Of a stretch of DNA of 64,000 nt, positions 62,180-64,000 are shown piece after piece. The first letter of the stretch is position 1. Each line of letters begins with the position of its first letter. This DNA is from Atopobium massiliense (lineage in GTDB: Bacteria > Actinomycetota > Coriobacteriia > Coriobacteriales > Atopobiaceae), in NCBI GenBank assembly GCA_900343135.1, contig OPYK01000006.1:1-64000 (forward strand), in the 5' to 3' direction. The translations under genes and the position numbers were made by a program. The notes under the pieces were generated by a model. The model was not told the DNA's origin, made no database searches, and worked only from the letters and a program-made list of their open reading frames with translations.

Positions 62180-63490
62180 ATGAGTGATAAGCGCGATATG
62201 CTTGATGAGCTCATTGATATACGGCAAGATTGGGCAGCGCTATCAAACCCCCTTTCTACCATTACTAAGGTAATGACGGGGGAGGCAGAGCCTCAGACGC
62301 CTTACAATCCATCGGATTATAAGGAGCGTCCGCGCGTAAACTCAATGTTTTGTCTTAACGTGTGTGCAGCTTCAACCGAAAAAAACGATGACATACCCCT
62401 GCCTACGACCACTACCTGCAGCGCGTGCATGGCGGTGTGCCCGGTTGATGCCATTACCATTGAAGGCACCACGGTGCGCGTGTCAGACGATTGCCGCATG
62501 TGCGGGCTGTGCACGATGGTGTGTCCTACCGAAACATTTTTGGTTCAGCGTTTGATGGCAAAATCGCTGTACGACAGCATTGCGCGCGCTGCCAGTATGT
62601 TCGAAACTTGTTATGTTACCTGCACTCGTGCGCTTGGCCGAAAACCCTATGATAACGAAATTGTGTTGCCGTGTGTTGGTGCTGTTCCGCGCGACGTGTG
62701 GATAGCGCTGCTTGCGGAGTATTCAAACATTAGCGTGTTTTTGCCGCTTGGTGTATGTGATAGGTGTAAAACCACAACGGGCGAAGAAGCCTATTGCAAC
62801 GAAATTGGTGCTGCTGAGGAGTTTATGGACAGCTCCCTTGGCATGGAAGTAGACGCAAAAGCGCTTTCACACGAGCTTTCACGTGCATTTAAGCGTCAGG
62901 AGTTTATGGGCGATGTGGCGCGAGCCGGGCAAAGTTTGCTTGCTGCGCAAAACCCCGTTATTGCTGGCGTGCAAGCCGTTACAAAAAAGCTGCAACAGCA
63001 TTCAAACGAGCTTTACGAGCTGCAATGTACGCTCGAAAATGCCCTGGGCGATAGTACCACATCGCACACGCGGCGCATTTTAACCCAAAAACGCAAGCTT
63101 CTACTTGGTGTTATTCAAAAAAATCCCGTGCTTGCAAATCGTTGTAGCGAAAGTATGCAGGTGCCTGTGTGCAATCAAACGGCATGCACGGCGTGTTTGG
63201 CGTGTGTGCGGGTGTGCCCCGAGCACGCATGCAATATTGACGAGCATGGTCGCTTTAGTGTTGAAGGCGCGTATTGTTTGAATTGCTCGGCCTGTGCCAT
63301 TATTTGTCCCGAACAATGCCTTGAGATGAAGCCGGGCGATGTGCAGGAGCTTGTGGTGCGCGACCCCGAAGCCGAGCGCCTTAAACGCCAAAAGGCCCTG
63401 CGCCAGCAGCATGTGCGCGAGGTTAAAACTAAGGGCAAACAAGTTGTAAACGCTGTGCTAAACTCTATTTCACATATGGATGATGAGTAA
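62180..63490 (+). CDS. Multi-cluster 4Fe-4S ferredoxin-type protein, function unknown
   Basis: The 436-residue cytoplasmic protein has two pairs of ferredoxin motifs. The N-terminal pair is CSACMAVCP (a shortened CxxCxxxCP, about residue 76) and CRMCGLCTMVCP (about 105). The C-terminal pair is CTACLACVRVCP (about 337) and CLNCSACAIICP (about 370). Between them lies a region of about 200 residues with VLPCVGAVPRDVWIALL and LGVCDRCK, which has extra cysteines, then helical sequence. The tail is basic. It could shuttle electrons for an unidentified oxidoreductase; no partner gene is beside it. AAAGGAGAGG about 6 nt before the ATG at 62180 sets the start. It lies 64 bases before ychF. Confidence 0.75.
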   Translation: MSDKRDMLDELIDIRQDWAALSNPLSTITKVMTGEAEPQTPYNPSDYKERPRVNSMFCLNVCAASTEKNDDIPLPTTTTCSACMAVCPVDAITIEGTTVRVSDDCRMCGLCTMVCPTETFLVQRLMAKSLYDSIARAASMFETCYVTCTRALGRKPYDNEIVLPCVGAVPRDVWIALLAEYSNISVFLPLGVCDRCKTTTGEEAYCNEIGAAEEFMDSSLGMEVDAKALSHELSRAFKRQEFMGDVARAGQSLLAAQNPVIAGVQAVTKKLQQHSNELYELQCTLENALGDSTTSHTRRILTQKRKLLLGVIQKNPVLANRCSESMQVPVCNQTACTACLACVRVCPEHACNIDEHGRFSVEGAYCLNCSACAIICPEQCLEMKPGDVQELVVRDPEAERLKRQKALRQQHVREVKTKGKQVVNAVLNSISHMDDE

Positions 63491-63554
63491 ACACATGCAT
63501 ACTAACTAACAGTATGCATACTAACTAGAGTAATAACCAGAGGAGCTGAGAAGT

Positions 63555-64000
63555 TTGTCGCTATCGATTGGTATTGTAGGACTTCCAAATGTTGGTAAAT
63601 CAACGCTGTTTACCGCACTTACAAAACAGGGTGGATTAGCTGCAAATTATCCGTTTGCAACCATCGATCCTAATGTGGGCATTGTGCGTGTTCCCGATGA
63701 GCGTCTGCAAAAACTTGCCGACATCGTGCACCCCGCGCGTGTTGTGCCTGCTACCGTAGAATTTGTGGATATTGCAGGTTTGGTAAAGGGCGCAAATAAG
63801 GGCGAGGGGCTCGGCAACCAATTTTTGGCAAACATTCGCCAATGCGATGCTATTTGCGAAGTGGTGCGCTACTTTAAAGACCCCGACGTTATGCATGTTG
63901 AAGGTTCCATTAACCCTGCTAACGACGTTGAAACAATTAATACGGAGCTTGTGCTCGCCGATTTGGCTACCCTTGAGCGTGCAATACCCAAGCTCGAAAA
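63555..64000 (+). CDS. ychF: GTP/ATPase YchF (OLA1 family), 5' part, cut by window end
   Basis: Only the first 148 codons are in the window. The translation [16 protein letters not shown] carries the P-loop (G1), [14 protein letters not shown] follows in YchF style, [16 protein letters not shown] is the G3 region, and [15 protein letters not shown] comes next. YchF proteins bind ATP more readily than GTP and associate with ribosomes. The start is a TTG at 63555 with AGAGGAG about 9 nt upstream; there is no nearby ATG in frame ahead of the conserved N-terminus. Confidence 0.95.
   Translation, partial: MSLSIGIVGLPNVGKSTLFTALTKQGGLAANYPFATIDPNVGIVRVPDERLQKLADIVHPARVVPATVEFVDIAGLVKGANKGEGLGNQFLANIRQCDAICEVVRYFKDPDVMHVEGSINPANDVETINTELVLADLATLERAIPKLE

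Overview
The window looks like a chromosomal segment of a low-to-mid GC actinobacterium of class Coriobacteriia (Atopobium / Fannyhessea / Cryptobacterium-like). This rests on the mix of gene families: mannose-family and glucose-family PTS permeases, GntR/UTRA regulators, carbamate kinase and ArgR, S10 and U32 peptidases, a GlfT2-like galactofuranosyltransferase, and a T-box in front of pheST. Taxonomy is an inference. I saw no rRNA, tRNA, CRISPR array, transposase or phage gene.

Layout. 1-8555: an amino-sugar locus: EIIA, a YajC-like protein, EIIB, EIIC, EIID, a GntR regulator, AgaS, NagA and a HAD phosphatase, which together could import N-acetylated hexosamines as 6-phosphates, deacetylate them and isomerise/deaminate them. 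8556-14124: T-box leader, pheS-pheT, a zinc-phospholipase-like protein and a second GntR/UTRA regulator. 14362-18099 (minus strand): pyruvate kinase, D-2-hydroxyacid (lactate) dehydrogenase, carbamate kinase. 18100-19443: a large non-coding palindrome cluster. 19444-28759: a tannase-like lipoprotein that has lost its apparent catalytic residues, a KUP potassium transporter, an S10 carboxypeptidase-like protein, and an RlmKL-type rRNA methyltransferase with a degenerate first methyltransferase domain. 28942-38807: phosphoglucomutase, ArgR, a membrane-anchored C39-like protein with Ser in the Cys position, a U32 protein, a GlfT2-like glycosyltransferase and TyrRS. 39032-45043: class A PBP, glucose-type EIIA and EIICB, MFS transporter. 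45362-49748: two exported proteins, one a long coiled coil, the other a DUF285-type surface protein with C-terminal repeats. 49749-50691: a second palindrome cluster. 50692-64000: PepC, ThrRS without a TGS domain, M20 amidohydrolase, alpha/beta hydrolase, a Trm9-like methyltransferase divergent from a bacterial Elp3, groES-groEL, a multi-cluster ferredoxin-like protein and the start of ychF.

Two points deserve most attention. First, the intergenic clusters at 18454-19307 and 49766-50647, with a half copy at 35-205, are built from the same palindromic units. These are nested inside one another like Russian dolls, in opposite nesting order at the two sites, around a central module with two perfect 34-bp inverted arms separated by exactly 124 nt in both copies. 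This looks like a family of self-targeting non-autonomous elements or a large structured locus. Second, the divergent pair at 56616-59647 suggests a bacterial version of the eukaryotic Elp3/Trm9 wobble-uridine pathway: Elp3 would make cm5U34 and a Trm9-like enzyme would methylate it to mcm5U34.
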